Shown here one piece after another: positions 5,042 to 6,370 of a stretch of 6,370 nucleotides of DNA; position 1 is the first letter of the stretch; every line of letters starts with the position of its first letter. This DNA comes from Candidatus Melainabacteria bacterium GWA2_34_9 (lineage in GTDB: Bacteria; Cyanobacteriota; Vampirovibrionia; Gastranaerophilales; UBA9971), in assembly GCA_001784535.1 (NCBI GenBank), contig MFRJ01000020.1, forward strand, positions 1,654 to 8,023. Direction: 5' to 3'. The notes beneath the pieces were generated by a model. That model was not told the DNA's origin. It was given only the letters and a program-made list of their open reading frames with translations, and ran no database searches. A program made the translations under genes and the position numbers.

Positions 5042-6370
5042 ATGTCTATTGGTGGTGTAACAGGGCTTCCTTTCCAAAAAGATTATTTAAATGCTCAAAA
5101 AATCGGCTCCGAGCAAAAAGGTCAATTTGGTGTATTTTCAAGTAAACAGGAACAAGGCAACGTTTTAGCTCAAAAACTTCAAAATATCGGTCAAGCTTAT
5201 CAAACTAAAGGTTCAATTTTCCAAACAGAAACCCTTAAAACAAATATTGTTGAAGATGGTTATATGGGAAAATTAGTTGATCAAAAATGGGCTCAAGTTA
5301 ATTTTGAATATGAACAAACCAATGTAAAACGTTTAAGCCTTTCAAATCAATCTTTAGAAAATGCTGTAATTAAAACCGGTATCAATTTAAAAAATTACGA
5401 AGCAACAATTAAAACAACCAATGTTGAAGTATCTGAATTAGATAAAAAAATCGCTGCAAATACAAAAGACTTAGAATCAATGTCACAAATATTTGCTACG
5501 GAAGAACAATCAAAAGCTGCTAAAGACTACGCAAAAAGCAACTTTGATTATTCCACAAACAAAGACAACATGTTAAATAAAGATTTAACAGCATTAGAAG
5601 CAGATAAAAACAAAACAACAGCAAGTGTTGAAACAACAAAAGCAAAAAAAGCTGACGCTGGTGATGTAATTGCTTCACTTAAATCAAACAAAACAACTAT
5701 TTCTCAAAAAAGAACCTCAACTGTATCTAAAAAAGCTTCTTTAGCAATTGATATAGATTCCATTAAAGGTCAAATCAGTGAATTAAAAGCAAAAAAAGGT
5801 GCAGCTCCTGTACAACAAGCAGCTGTAGTAACAGGCAATACAGTAGTTGAAGCAGCTCCTAACGCAACCGTTGCAATCGAAGTTACTAACAACAATAATG
5901 CAACTGCAACAATAGCAGAAGCTCAAAATGCAGCTACCGTAGAAACAGAAAATTCAACTGAAACAACAGCTCAAACAGTTGAAGCTGAAGTAACTCAAGC
6001 TGAAATCGATGCTCAAATTGATGCTCAAATCCTAAGCCTTGAAACAAGTTTAAGTGCTAAAATCGATGAACAAGATCAATTAGACAAAGATCTTAAATCT
6101 TTCGATGATGAAGAAGCAAAAACCGATAAAGATATTCAAGCTAAACAAAAAGAAGAAAAACAATTAGACAACCAAATCAAAAACGAAGAAGGCAAATTTC
6201 CTAGTATAGAAAACAAAATAGCATTAAAACAAAAAGAATTAGACGATAACAAAAATATCACTAAAGAAAAAGAAAGCGTTTACAAAAAAGCATGTGAAAA
6301 TCATTCTGCTGATTTAGCAAAAAGAGAAGCTATTGAAGCAAAATACAACAAAATGAGTGTAGAAACAGTC
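5042..6370 (+). CDS. Long cytoplasmic coiled-coil protein, 3' end beyond the window
   Basis: The frame runs from ATG 5042 to the last base without a stop: 443 codons, C-terminus missing. AGGAG (5030-5034) at 7-base spacing supports this start. The protein begins MSIGGVTGLPFQKDY and has no signal peptide or membrane segment. Residues 1-100 are mixed, with the only Trp at 83. Residues 115-250 are helical, rich in Lys, Glu, Ala, Asn and Thr. Residues 252-320 are an Ala/Thr/Val/Asn linker without long charged runs. Residues 321-435 are a strongly charged coiled coil (EIDAQIDAQILSLE, LDKDLKSFDDEE, KQKEEKQLDNQIKNEE). Gln is almost always CAA and Ala mostly GCT/GCA, which hints at high expression. 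I do not recognise the family. The form suggests a structural, scaffold or filament-type protein, but SMC-like or secreted-without-signal roles cannot be excluded. It is divergent from the stress-protein gene. Confidence 0.88.
   Translation, partial: MSIGGVTGLPFQKDYLNAQKIGSEQKGQFGVFSSKQEQGNVLAQKLQNIGQAYQTKGSIFQTETLKTNIVEDGYMGKLVDQKWAQVNFEYEQTNVKRLSLSNQSLENAVIKTGINLKNYEATIKTTNVEVSELDKKIAANTKDLESMSQIFATEEQSKAAKDYAKSNFDYSTNKDNMLNKDLTALEADKNKTTASVETTKAKKADAGDVIASLKSNKTTISQKRTSTVSKKASLAIDIDSIKGQISELKAKKGAAPVQQAAVVTGNTVVEAAPNATVAIEVTNNNNATATIAEAQNAATVETENSTETTAQTVEAEVTQAEIDAQIDAQILSLETSLSAKIDEQDQLDKDLKSFDDEEAKTDKDIQAKQKEEKQLDNQIKNEEGKFPSIENKIALKQKELDDNKNITKEKESVYKKACENHSADLAKREAIEAKYNKMSVETV

Noticed and set aside
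5990..6035. Short direct repeat GATGCTCAAAT inside the coiled-coil gene
   Set aside because: It encodes neighbouring coiled-coil units (DAQI twice) and is explained by the protein repeat.

Overview
This is an AT-rich bacterial window using the standard code, with clear Shine-Dalgarno sites (GGAGG/AGGAG) and sigma70-like promoters. It holds five complete protein genes and two partial genes cut by the window edges. The secreted TPR/retropepsin-type protease, the cobalamin-binding-type radical SAM protein, the tandem universal stress protein and several orphan, low-complexity small proteins would fit a gut or environmental Candidatus Melainabacteria/Vampirovibrionia (Gastranaerophilales-like) genome. 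That placement is an impression only: no marker gene is present, and an AT-rich Gram-negative of another phylum is possible. No rRNA, tRNA, CRISPR array, insertion sequence or attachment site was seen.

Left part (1-1666, + strand): three consecutive genes for small proteins without signal peptides. The first is the 3' part of a gene whose protein carries a segment resembling the HrpF/NolX-type repeat with a degenerate EF-hand-like loop, followed by a Lys/Glu-rich helix. The next two are tandem paralogues of 141 and 145 residues. They share a nearly invariant N-terminal module rich in Tyr, Asn, Gln, Ser and Gly plus a short hydrophobic helix, and then have unrelated C-terminal halves. The duplication covers the whole expression unit: a 20-base ribosome-binding box identical through the start codon, a 28-base box after the stop codon, and a terminator of the same design. 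All three proteins end in tryptophan (PWRW, FDGW, FGGW). This block is the least explained and most interesting part of the window.

Middle part (1667-4659): a secreted TPR plus single-lobe aspartic protease gene on the + strand, whose Shine-Dalgarno sequence lies inside the terminator stem of the preceding gene. It is followed tail-to-tail, with a 4-base overlap, by a radical SAM gene on the minus strand with a TTG start. Upstream of that on the minus strand is a two-domain universal stress protein. The radical SAM gene appears to have its own promoter, and an inverted repeat links that promoter to its ribosome-binding site.

Right part (4660-6370): a 382-base divergent intergenic region with a strong extended -10 for the stress protein, an AT-rich hairpin and AT-alternating tracts. 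It leads into a long cytoplasmic coiled-coil protein gene that starts at 5042 and remains open at the right edge (443 codons seen).

No shared pathway joins all the genes. The window reads as several independent transcription units, with the small-protein cluster on the left as a possible accessory locus.
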